Below are positions 24,223 to 31,608 of a stretch of 32,537 nucleotides of DNA, one piece after another. The notes beneath the pieces were generated by a model, which was not told the DNA's origin, made no database searches, and saw only the letters and a list, made by a program, of their open reading frames with translations. A program made the position numbers and the translations under genes. The stretch covers positions 1 to 32,537 of the forward strand of contig WGGC01000111.1 of the NCBI GenBank assembly GCA_015491905.1. Reading direction: 5' to 3'. The stretch comes from Bacteroidales bacterium. Its GTDB lineage: Bacteria > Bacteroidota > Bacteroidia > Bacteroidales > F082. Position 1 is the first letter of the stretch, and every line of letters begins with the position of its first letter.

Positions 24223-25395
24223 ATGATAGATAAAAAAAAGATCCTTATTGTTGATGATATACCAAAAAATATTCAAATTCTGGGAAATCTACTTTCAGGA
24301 ATAAATTTTCAGATTGCTTATGCGCAATCAGGCGAACAAGCACTGGAAGTTATAAAACATCAGGATTTTGATTTAATATTACTGGATATTATGATGCCCG
24401 GTATTAATGGTTTTGAAGTTTGTAAAAAATTAAAAAATAATAAAAAAACCAAAGAAATACCTATTATATTTTTAACTGCTAAAGCTGATATGGAAAGTAT
24501 TATAAAAGGTTTTGAAGCGGGCGGACAAGATTATATTACGAAACCTTTTAATTCGGCCGAATTAATAGCAAGGGTTAACACACACTTACTGATAAGAGAA
24601 CAAAAACAAACTTTGACGGAACTAAATCAGAATTTAGAAAGTAAAGTAAAAGAGAGAACCCGTCAACTAGAAGAAGCGTATAAAAGGTTAAATAATCTGG
24701 AAAAAGCAAAAACAGACTTCCTTGCAATTATTAGTCATGAGTTACGAACACCAGTTAACGGCTTAATTGGCCTTACTAGTCTTTTTGAGCAAACAGATTT
24801 AACTTCCGAACAAAAAGAATATCTGGAGTATCTTAATGAAGTTTCTGATAGGTTAAAAAGATTTTCTGAAATAGCATTGTTAATAACACAATTAAAAGTT
24901 AAAAAGAATAAAACTGATTTACTGCCCACAGCAGTAAAATATATGGTAGAGTCAGTAGTAGAGGATTTTGAAGAAAAATCTAAAAATGAGAAATTAAAAA
25001 TTGAACTTCATAATGTCTCAGATAATGTTATGATAAAAGCTGCTTCAGATTTAATAAGTCAGGCTATAAATCTAATATTGAGTAATTGTGAAAAATTCGG
25101 TAAGCATGAAAGCCCAATTGAATTAACTGTAAAAGCGAGTGAAGAAAATGTTAAAATTTCATGTATAGATGACGGCCCCGGATTTAAAAAAGACGCCCTT
25201 GACTCAATTTTTGAATTATTTGCCAATGGTGACCTTTCCCATTATGAAGGAGCAGGATTATCACTGGCAGCGGTAAAATTAATTATGGAAATGCATGAAG
25301 GTGATTTAAAAGTAGAAAACAGAAAAAACAAAAACGGAGCATGTGTAACAATGATATTTCCAAGAATAAAAAATATCAAAATACAAGACCATTAA
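24223..25395 (+). CDS. Receiver-histidine kinase hybrid response regulator, 390 aa
   Basis: A cytoplasmic protein with an N-terminal receiver (~5-122) followed by its own kinase core. Receiver residues are D11/D12, phospho-acceptor D55 (LLDIMMPG) and K107 (TKPFN). A coiled coil (~125-165, VKERTRQLEEAYKRL) leads to HisKA with H172 (ISHELRTP). A divergent HATPase has an N box reading LSNCEKFG, a G1 box IDDGPGF, and a G2 box GAGLSLA in place of G-x-GLGLA. There is no output DNA-binding or enzyme domain. As the last gene of the cassette it is the likely phosphoryl acceptor for the two TPR kinases and would pass the signal by its own kinase or by contact. Both the fold and active-site residues look functional. 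Confidence 0.93.
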   Translation: MIDKKKILIVDDIPKNIQILGNLLSGINFQIAYAQSGEQALEVIKHQDFDLILLDIMMPGINGFEVCKKLKNNKKTKEIPIIFLTAKADMESIIKGFEAGGQDYITKPFNSAELIARVNTHLLIREQKQTLTELNQNLESKVKERTRQLEEAYKRLNNLEKAKTDFLAIISHELRTPVNGLIGLTSLFEQTDLTSEQKEYLEYLNEVSDRLKRFSEIALLITQLKVKKNKTDLLPTAVKYMVESVVEDFEEKSKNEKLKIELHNVSDNVMIKAASDLISQAINLILSNCEKFGKHESPIELTVKASEENVKISCIDDGPGFKKDALDSIFELFANGDLSHYEGAGLSLAAVKLIMEMHEGDLKVENRKNKNGACVTMIFPRIKNIKIQDH

Positions 25396-25408
25396 TTTTT
25401 TTATTATT

Positions 25409-25436
25409 TTGAAATAAGTCAAAATTCTTATATTTG
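25409..25436 (+). promoter_or_regulatory. Promoter of fabG
   Basis: TTG (25409-25411) followed after 17 bases by TATATTTG (25429-25436) matches the Bacteroidota -33/-7 form. It lies 46 bases before the fabG ATG and separates fabG from the kinase cassette. Confidence 0.6.
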
Positions 25437-25482
25437 GCACCCAAACTAATTTTTTTTAATTCTTTAAAATATAAAATAGATT

Positions 25483-26229
25483 ATGAAATTACTAGAAGGA
25501 AAAGTTGCTTTAATAACTGGAGCTTCAAGAGGAATAGGTAAAGGCATTGCATTGAAATTTGCTTCTGAAGGAGCTAAAATCGCCTTTAGCGATTTGAACA
25601 GAGATGAGAATATGGAAACTACAGAGAAAGAACTATCAGATTATGGAATATATGCTAAAGGATATTCTTCTAATGCGGCCTCATTAGCAGATAGTGAAAA
25701 ATTAATTGAAGACGTAGTTAAGGATTTTGGAAGAATCGATATTTTAGTTAATAATGCCGGCATTACCAGAGATAACCTTTTGTTGAGAATGACAGAGCAA
25801 GATTGGGATGCTGTTTTAACGGTCAACCTAAAGTCAGTTTTTAATTTGACAAAATCTGTTCAACGAATAATGATTAAACAAAAAGAAGGCTCAATTATCA
25901 ATATGAGTTCTGTAGTAGGAGTAAATGGAAATGCCGGCCAGTCCAACTATTCGGCATCTAAAGCGGGAATAATTGGATTCACTAAATCAATTGCCCAGGA
26001 ATTAGGCTCAAGAAATATTCGCTGTAATGCAATAGCCCCCGGCTTTATTGAAACAGAAATGACTCATAAATTACCTGAGGATGTCCGTAAAGCATGGATA
26101 AAAACAATTCCATTACGCCGGGCAGGAACTACAGAAGATGTAGCAAATGTTTCATTGTTTCTGGCTAGCGAACTATCATCATACGTATCCGGACAGGTGA
26201 TAAATGTATGTGGAGGTATGAGTACTTAA
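25483..26229 (+). CDS. fabG: 3-oxoacyl-[acyl-carrier-protein] reductase, 248 aa
   Basis: The beta-ketoacyl-ACP reductase of type II fatty acid synthesis. It uses NADPH to reduce 3-oxoacyl-ACP. The SDR marks are TGASRGIG (12-19), NNAGITRDNLL (90-100, the FabG-type version), N115, Ser143 (MSSVVG), Y156-x3-K160 (YSASKAG), and the PGFIETEMT loop. The C-terminus VSGQVINVCGGMST is characteristic of FabG. The Ser-Tyr spacing of 13 and the length of 248 match E. coli FabG. It is not clustered with other fab genes here; the downstream neighbour is a YdcF-like gene. Its own promoter is visible. Confidence 0.95.
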   Translation: MKLLEGKVALITGASRGIGKGIALKFASEGAKIAFSDLNRDENMETTEKELSDYGIYAKGYSSNAASLADSEKLIEDVVKDFGRIDILVNNAGITRDNLLLRMTEQDWDAVLTVNLKSVFNLTKSVQRIMIKQKEGSIINMSSVVGVNGNAGQSNYSASKAGIIGFTKSIAQELGSRNIRCNAIAPGFIETEMTHKLPEDVRKAWIKTIPLRRAGTTEDVANVSLFLASELSSYVSGQVINVCGGMST

Positions 26230-26303
26230 TTTTCCTTATCCATACATTTTCCAAACCATTTTTTTATATAGTGGTTTAATTTATTGAATTCCAAACATTC
26301 AAA

Positions 26304-27056
26304 ATGTTCTTTATTTTATCAAAACTTTTAGGTTATCTTTTCCATCCCATTTTTTGGATAATTATTGCTCTGTTAGCAGCCTTGATTAAGAGAAAATGGA
26401 GAAAAAAATCTTTAATATTAGCCTTTATATTAGCAATTTTCTTTTCAAATTCATTTTTTGTAACTAAAATTGTTAGTACATGGGCAATTACTCCCCGGCC
26501 TTTAAAAGGACATTTTGATGTTGGAATAGTACTTGGAGGAAGTACCGTTACCTATAATAAAAAGTACGACAGAGTTGTTTACAGAGGCGAAATTGACCGA
26601 TTATTACAAGCTGTATTACTTTATAAAAAAGGCGATATCAAAAAGATATTAATTACGGGAGGATCTGCAAATATAATGTACAAAAGTGTTAAGGAAGCGC
26701 ATCTCCTTAATAACCTTTTAATTAATTTAGGAATTCCGCATAATGATATTTTTATTGACACTCTTGCACAGAATACTCATCAAAATGCATATTATTCAAA
26801 GCAAATTTTGAAAAAGTATCCCCAATTTAATAAATTATTACTTATAACTTCCGAATTACATATGCGACGGGCACTGGGTTGCTTTAAAAGAGAAGGATTA
26901 AAGGTAACCCCATATCCTACCAACTTAATTAATAGTAACAACCCGTTAAATTTTGAATATTTATTTATTCCAAATGCCTCTAACTTTTTAATTTGGGATG
27001 GGTTTACACATGAAGTAATTGGTTATTTAACATACAAAATAGTAGGCTATATATAG
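26304..27056 (+). CDS. YdcF/ElyC-like DUF218 membrane protein, 250 aa
   Basis: A DUF218 protein of the SanA/YdcF/ElyC group. Two membrane helices lie at ~14-28 and ~36-52, with the domain beyond them at ~70-250. The conserved blocks are DVGIVLGGS (72-80), ILITGGS (115-121), Glu131, the NTHQNA motif (157-162) and LLITSELHMRRA (179-190). ElyC is tied to envelope and lipid-carrier homeostasis in E. coli, and SanA to barrier function; here the role is inferred only at family level. The ATG at 26304 gives both helices. It probably shares a transcript with the M48 protease that starts 26 bases later. Confidence 0.85.
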   Translation: MFFILSKLLGYLFHPIFWIIIALLAALIKRKWRKKSLILAFILAIFFSNSFFVTKIVSTWAITPRPLKGHFDVGIVLGGSTVTYNKKYDRVVYRGEIDRLLQAVLLYKKGDIKKILITGGSANIMYKSVKEAHLLNNLLINLGIPHNDIFIDTLAQNTHQNAYYSKQILKKYPQFNKLLLITSELHMRRALGCFKREGLKVTPYPTNLINSNNPLNFEYLFIPNASNFLIWDGFTHEVIGYLTYKIVGYI

Positions 27057-27082
27057 AAATAAAAAAAATTTAAAGAAAAAAT

Positions 27083-28312
27083 ATGTCTGAATTTATTTAT
27101 ATACTAATATTAATAATTGTAATTTTTGATTTTATTTTCGAGAGAGGACTCGATTATCTGAATATAAAACACCTTCACCCTACTCTACCTAAGACTTTAA
27201 AAGGAATCTATGACCAGGAATCATACAAGAAATCCCAGCAATATATCAAAGAAAACCACATTCTTTCGCTATATTCATCATCAGCGATATTTTTAGCAGT
27301 CTTATTATTACTAATTTTCAAGGGATTTGGAGAACTGGATATTTGGGTAGGTAATATTACAAGTAACAGCTATTTACAAACTTTACTATTTTATGGAATA
27401 TTAGGTCTTGGAATGGAAATTTTAAGCTTACCATTTCAAATATATGATACCTTTATTATTGAAGAACGTTATGGTTTTAATAAAACAACCACAAAAACCT
27501 TTGTTTTTGATAAAATAAAAGGACTATTTATAACCGCTATTATTGGAGGTGGAATATTATTATTTCTGCAATGGGCATTTTTAGAGGGTGGTACTTTATT
27601 CTGGATTATAAGTTTGGTAGGCATTAGTATTATTGTCTTATTTTTTACAATATTCTATACCTCTTTAATTTTACCGTTATTTAACAAGCTAAAACCTTTG
27701 GAAGAAGGGGAACTTAAAGATGCGATAGAGTCGTTTGCAAAAAAATCAGGATTTTCTTTATCCAGGATATATATAATTGATGGCTCTAAAAGAAGCACAA
27801 AAGCAAATGCGTTTTTCAGCGGATTGGGGCCTCGTAAAACAATTATTTTGTATGACACCCTTATGGAACAGTTAAATCCCCAAGAAATTGTTGCCGTTCT
27901 TGCTCATGAAATAGGTCACTACAAAAAGAAACATATCTACAAGGGGTTATTACTTTCTTTAGTGCAAATAACAATTATGATTTTAATTTTATGGTGGACA
28001 TTGTCTAACCCTGAATTTGCAATGGCATTGGGAGGCACAAAGTCATCATTTCCCTTGGCATTATTGGCTTTTGCACTACTTTATTCTCCTATATCATTTA
28101 TCTTGGGTTTAATTATGAATGTTTTTTCAAGAAAACACGAGTATGAGGCCGATGCCTTTGCAGGGAGTTTTGGCTTAGCTGAAAATTTAATTCAGGCTTT
28201 AATAAAGCTGTCGGTAAAAAGTTTAAGCAACTTAGATCCTCACCCGTTATATGTTTTCTTTCACTATTCACACCCCACGTTATTACAGCGTAAAGAACAG
28301 TTAAAAAACTAA
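27083..28312 (+). CDS. M48 zinc metallopeptidase, Ste24/CAAX protease-like, 409 aa
   Basis: An integral membrane zinc endopeptidase of the M48A (Ste24) type. The zinc motif is H275-E-x-x-H279 (LAHEIGHYKKKH) with third ligand Glu355 (EYEADAFA). The Ste24-specific N-terminal block includes LPFQIYDTFIIEERYGFN (117-134) and the mid-block SKRSTKANAFFSGLGPRK. About seven hydrophobic helices span the protein, and the C-terminal HYSHPTLLQR box is present. Bacterial homologues handle membrane protein quality control; prenylated substrates are not expected. The stop codon lies one base from the end of the convergent sugar transferase gene. Confidence 0.94.
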   Translation: MSEFIYILILIIVIFDFIFERGLDYLNIKHLHPTLPKTLKGIYDQESYKKSQQYIKENHILSLYSSSAIFLAVLLLLIFKGFGELDIWVGNITSNSYLQTLLFYGILGLGMEILSLPFQIYDTFIIEERYGFNKTTTKTFVFDKIKGLFITAIIGGGILLFLQWAFLEGGTLFWIISLVGISIIVLFFTIFYTSLILPLFNKLKPLEEGELKDAIESFAKKSGFSLSRIYIIDGSKRSTKANAFFSGLGPRKTIILYDTLMEQLNPQEIVAVLAHEIGHYKKKHIYKGLLLSLVQITIMILILWWTLSNPEFAMALGGTKSSFPLALLAFALLYSPISFILGLIMNVFSRKHEYEADAFAGSFGLAENLIQALIKLSVKSLSNLDPHPLYVFFHYSHPTLLQRKEQLKN

Positions 28313-28313
28313 A

Positions 28314-29120
28314 CTAATATGATGCCTTTGAAAACGAAAGAAAAGTAAGGATTGTTTTAATCAAAATTTTAAAGTCAGTCCATGGCCCGGCAATCATAGC
28401 ATATTGATTATCGAGTGCTATTCTCTCTTCAGGATTATGGATATCACCGGCTTTAATTTGCCATAATCCTGTTATTCCTGCCGGGGCAAGAAAACGGTAT
28501 GCCCACTCATCAGTAGTTAATTTTTCTGCTTCATACAAAGGCAAAGGCCTGTTTCCAACTACAGACATATCTCCCTTTAATACATTATAAAATTGCGGTA
28601 ATTCGTCAAAATGATAACGACGAATAATTTTACCAACATATGTAATTCTAGGGTCATTTTTTGCTTTAAAGAAAACCTGTTCCATCAGGCGATTCTTTTT
28701 AATACGCAGATAATTATTTTCGCATATTTCTACACCATCAATATATAACATAGGAGAACAAGGCTTTCCTAATTTCTTACATTCAGGGCATTCTTCATTC
28801 TCAAAAATATCAGAATATTTTTTAAAGTTTTTTAAATATGCATTCAATGAGGCTAACTTTTCCTTATACTTTTCAGCATCAACATACATTGTTCGGAATT
28901 TATAAAACGTAAAGATGTTATAGCCTGTACCAACTCTTGGCTGGGAAAAGATAATAGGTCCTTTGCTTTCCAGTTTTATTGCAATAGCTATAATAAATAT
29001 CACGGGAGAGAAAAAAATGAGAGCAAATATTGAAAAAAGAATATCAAAAAGTCGTTTTCCATATCCAATCTTAAACTGTTCAAAACCTTCTTCCTTATTA
29101 TGTAATTCTTTATCAATCAA
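28314..29120 (-). CDS. Bacterial sugar transferase (undecaprenyl-phosphate glycosyl-1-phosphate transferase type), TTG start, 268 aa
   Basis: A monotopic polyprenyl-phosphate sugar-1-phosphate transferase that starts glycan or exopolysaccharide repeat synthesis. A membrane helix at ~27-48 follows YGKRLFDILFS. Conserved blocks are YKFRTMYVDAE (73-83), DPRITYVGKIIRR (156-168), the catalytic D172-E173 pair in HFDELPQ, and LKGDMSVVGNRPLPLYE (181-197). Between them lies a ~60-residue insert with four cysteines: C111 and C114 (CPEC), C121 and C133. The frame begins with TTG at 29120; an in-frame TAA lies six bases further upstream, so no ATG is available. It follows the trypsin-like lipoprotein gene, 28 bases away, and is probably co-transcribed with it. 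Confidence 0.9.
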   Translation of the reverse strand: MIDKELHNKEEGFEQFKIGYGKRLFDILFSIFALIFFSPVIFIIAIAIKLESKGPIIFSQPRVGTGYNIFTFYKFRTMYVDAEKYKEKLASLNAYLKNFKKYSDIFENEECPECKKLGKPCSPMLYIDGVEICENNYLRIKKNRLMEQVFFKAKNDPRITYVGKIIRRYHFDELPQFYNVLKGDMSVVGNRPLPLYEAEKLTTDEWAYRFLAPAGITGLWQIKAGDIHNPEERIALDNQYAMIAGPWTDFKILIKTILTFLSFSKASY

Positions 29121-29148
29121 TACTTACCTGTATATATTTTCAAATTTT

Positions 29149-30168
29149 TTATAAAATAATTGTAGAAAATCCATTCTTAAACAGAATTTCACTATGTGAA
29201 GATACGAACATACGAATTTGATCAATAGAAACTGAATAGGTTATACCGTAATTTATCATCTTTTTATTGTTAATAACCATTTTACCATGAAATATATCTT
29301 TATTACTATACTTTACATGATCACTCAATAAAGGTTCTAAAAATAAAATATCTGAAACTGAGGCAGAACGTGCCATTCCTATCCAAACTAAATAAGGTGG
29401 TTCAGATATTTCCTTTAAAACAGGCGCACCACTAATACCCTGGTTAAAAAGAGCATCAGCAAGAAAAAAATTCTGCTTTTTATTCTTTGGTTTACTTGCA
29501 AATCCATGAGTTAACATTTTTTGTCCATTAGGGTATCCCAAAATAAATAATTTATCTCCCCACTGGAGATTTGTTATAGTTCCGCTTTTAAAATTTAAGG
29601 GTACTGGTTTTATACTATTTTCGGATAAATCCATCTTAATAAATGCAATGTCATTTTTTGCATCTTTAAAAAGAACATTTACATCTCCGCTCTCTCTCCC
29701 GGCTATATAATTTTTTTGTTTTATTTTAATTGAAACTCCACTTAACCGTTTATCAGGTCCCGGAAAAAAAGTAATAATTGTGTCAGGGAAAGAGACAACA
29801 TGAGAACACGTTAAAAAACCAGCTTTTTCACCATCGTTATATATTGCTATTGCAGTTCCTAAAACTGAATTATTTGTAATGGAATGCTTCACAGCAAATT
29901 TTTTAATGGAACTGTCAGTAATTAATTTTTTTTCAAGATTATTATTTTCATTAAAAACATACGTATCATAAAAGGCTATTACATTTAATTTATAAACAGA
30001 AGAGGCAACTTCAGCAAAGGCTTTTTGAAATACTTGATGCTTATCAACAAGGGGTTTTATATCTTCAGAAGATTTCTTAGAAACTTTATCCAGACTTGCA
30101 TTACAAGATGTTATTAAAACAAGAAATAAAACAGTAATAAACCAAATATATAATCTTCTAAACATCAT
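29149..30168 (-). CDS. Trypsin-like serine protease lipoprotein, 339 aa
   Basis: An exported S1-type peptidase. The signal peptide ends in a lipobox, LITSC (Cys22), so it is membrane anchored. The protease domain is ~95-330. The His of LTCSHVVS (H123), the Asp of KNDIAFIKM (D173) and the Ser of NQGISGAPV (S246) form the expected triad in order. There is no PDZ domain, unlike DegP/HtrA. The frame opens with TTG at 30189, but ATG at 30168 gives a normal lipoprotein signal with RR after it; ATG at 30165 is an alternative. Substrate unknown. It lies just upstream of the sugar transferase. Confidence 0.83.
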   Translation of the reverse strand: MMFRRLYIWFITVLFLVLITSCNASLDKVSKKSSEDIKPLVDKHQVFQKAFAEVASSVYKLNVIAFYDTYVFNENNNLEKKLITDSSIKKFAVKHSITNNSVLGTAIAIYNDGEKAGFLTCSHVVSFPDTIITFFPGPDKRLSGVSIKIKQKNYIAGRESGDVNVLFKDAKNDIAFIKMDLSENSIKPVPLNFKSGTITNLQWGDKLFILGYPNGQKMLTHGFASKPKNKKQNFFLADALFNQGISGAPVLKEISEPPYLVWIGMARSASVSDILFLEPLLSDHVKYSNKDIFHGKMVINNKKMINYGITYSVSIDQIRMFVSSHSEILFKNGFSTIIL

Positions 30169-30292
30169 ACAAATTAAATTAAGGAGCAATTTTGGAATTA
30201 AGCATTGTTAATTAAAATTGATAATTTTAATATAATTAACTTTAAATTCTCTACAATAATAGCAAAAAAAACTTTTAAGAATATAAAATTTG

Positions 30293-30300
30293 TACTTTTG
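30293..30300 (+). promoter_or_regulatory. -7 promoter box for slyD
   Basis: TACTTTTG matches TAnnTTTG and lies 34 bases before the ATG at 30335. No clear -33 TTG is present. Confidence 0.45.
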
Positions 30301-30334
30301 TAAAATATTAGAATTCATTATTTAACAATTTATT

Positions 30335-30841
30335 ATGAAAGTAGGAAAAAACAAGGTTGTTACTATGACTTATACCTTACGTTACAACGATGAAAACGGA
30401 GAAATTATTCAACAGGTAGATGAAAAAAGGCCTTTTGTTCAACTTTTTGGCGCTGGAGCATTACTTCCTGCCTTTGAGCAAAATCTTGAAGGATTAGAAA
30501 AAGGAGATACTTTTAGTTTTCAGTTAAGTGCACAAGAGGGATATGGAGATCCTTCAGAAGAAGCAATTTTAGAACTTGAAAAGAAAATTTTTGAGATTGA
30601 CGGAAAAGTTGATCCTGAAATGGTTGCTGAAGGTAAAAATATTACAATGCAAGATCAAAATGGAAATCCTATAGATGGAAAAGTAGTAGCTGTTAAAGAA
30701 AATAGCGTTATTATGGACTTTAATCATCCTTTAGCAGGAGAAAACTTGAATTTTTCAGGAACTATTTTAGATGTTCGTGATGCAACAGATGAAGAAATTT
30801 CACATGGTCATACTCATGGTCCTGAAGGTCATCAACATTAA
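30335..30841 (+). CDS. slyD: SlyD-type FKBP peptidyl-prolyl isomerase, 168 aa
   Basis: A folding helper with proline cis-trans isomerase and chaperone activity. The FKBP half-motifs surround an insert-in-flap domain. The N part has GAGALLPAFEQNLEGLEKGD (39-58) and EGYG. The insert runs ~72-128, and the C part has NHPLAGENLNFSGTILDV (130-147). The tail carries five histidines (157-168, HGHTHGPEGHQH), as in metal-binding SlyD tails. The length is intermediate for the family. It is convergent with the RsmI-like gene, 4 bases away, and appears to use a terminator inside it. Confidence 0.92.
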   Translation: MKVGKNKVVTMTYTLRYNDENGEIIQQVDEKRPFVQLFGAGALLPAFEQNLEGLEKGDTFSFQLSAQEGYGDPSEEAILELEKKIFEIDGKVDPEMVAEGKNITMQDQNGNPIDGKVVAVKENSVIMDFNHPLAGENLNFSGTILDVRDATDEEISHGHTHGPEGHQH

Positions 30842-30845
30842 AATT

Positions 30846-31556
30846 TTATTTACCCAAAAGAAATACAGCAGGTCTTTTATTTAGATCTGCTGTTTTTTTT
30901 GCCCATTTTCTAATAGGAAGACAAATTATTTCTTCTTGCGGCAAAGTGAGATCTAAGGCTACACATAATTGAGTAGATGGATTTAGGTTTTTAATTATTG
31001 ATTGTAATAGTTTGTTGTTTCTAAATGGAGTTTCTATAAAAACCTGAGTAACATTATTTTTTAATACATTTACTTCTAATTGCTTTAACTTGTGTGATAA
31101 TGAACTAATTTCTTTAGGTAAATATCCATTAAAACAAAACTGTTGCCCATTAAATCCTGAAGCCATTAATGCAATAATAATTGAGTTGGGACCCACTAAA
31201 GGAATTACTTTAATTTTTTTTAACTGAGCCTGCTGGACAACCATAGAACCGGGGTCAGCAATAGCGGGTGTTCCGGCTTCCGAAATAACACCAACTGATT
31301 TTCCACTCTCCAGAATTTTAATTGCTTTAGTTATTTCGTCAAAACCCGAATGCTTATTTATTTCAAAAAACAACATATCATCAATGGATATGGGATGACC
31401 ACAGGCTTTCAAAAACCTTCTGGCAGTTCGTATATTTTCAACAATAAAAACAGTAAGCTGTTTTATTTTCATAATATTGTATTCGGGTATAACTTTATGT
31501 ATTGTTTCATAACTACCCAGTGTGGTGGGAATTAAATAAAGATCACCTTTTTTCAT
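30846..31556 (-). CDS. RsmI-like SAM-dependent (tetrapyrrole methylase fold) methyltransferase, 236 aa
   Basis: A methyltransferase of the tetrapyrrole methylase fold. LYLIPTTLGS (6-15) corresponds to the first strand and loop of RsmI. SEAGTPAIADPG (92-103) and IPLVGPNSIIIALMASGF (118-135) are the RsmI signature blocks. RsmI 2'-O-methylates C1402 of 16S rRNA. This protein is shorter, and residues ~38-48 read FIVENIRTARR where RsmI has an EDTR block. It may therefore be a Bacteroidota paralogue with a different substrate. The last ~15 codons coincide with the plus-strand slyD terminator stem. Confidence 0.82.
   Translation of the reverse strand: MKKGDLYLIPTTLGSYETIHKVIPEYNIMKIKQLTVFIVENIRTARRFLKACGHPISIDDMLFFEINKHSGFDEITKAIKILESGKSVGVISEAGTPAIADPGSMVVQQAQLKKIKVIPLVGPNSIIIALMASGFNGQQFCFNGYLPKEISSLSHKLKQLEVNVLKNNVTQVFIETPFRNNKLLQSIIKNLNPSTQLCVALDLTLPQEEIICLPIRKWAKKTADLNKRPAVFLLGK
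30865..30900 (+). terminator. Terminator of slyD inside the opposing methyltransferase gene
   Basis: ACAGCAGGTCT (30865-30875) pairs with AGATCTGCTGT (30883-30893) with one mismatch, followed by eight T. It starts 24 bases past the slyD stop and lies fully within the 3' coding part of the RsmI-like gene. Confidence 0.8.
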
Positions 31557-31608
31557 ATTTCAAATTATTAATAAATAACAGCTTAACAAAAAATATAAGC
31601 ATAAAAAT

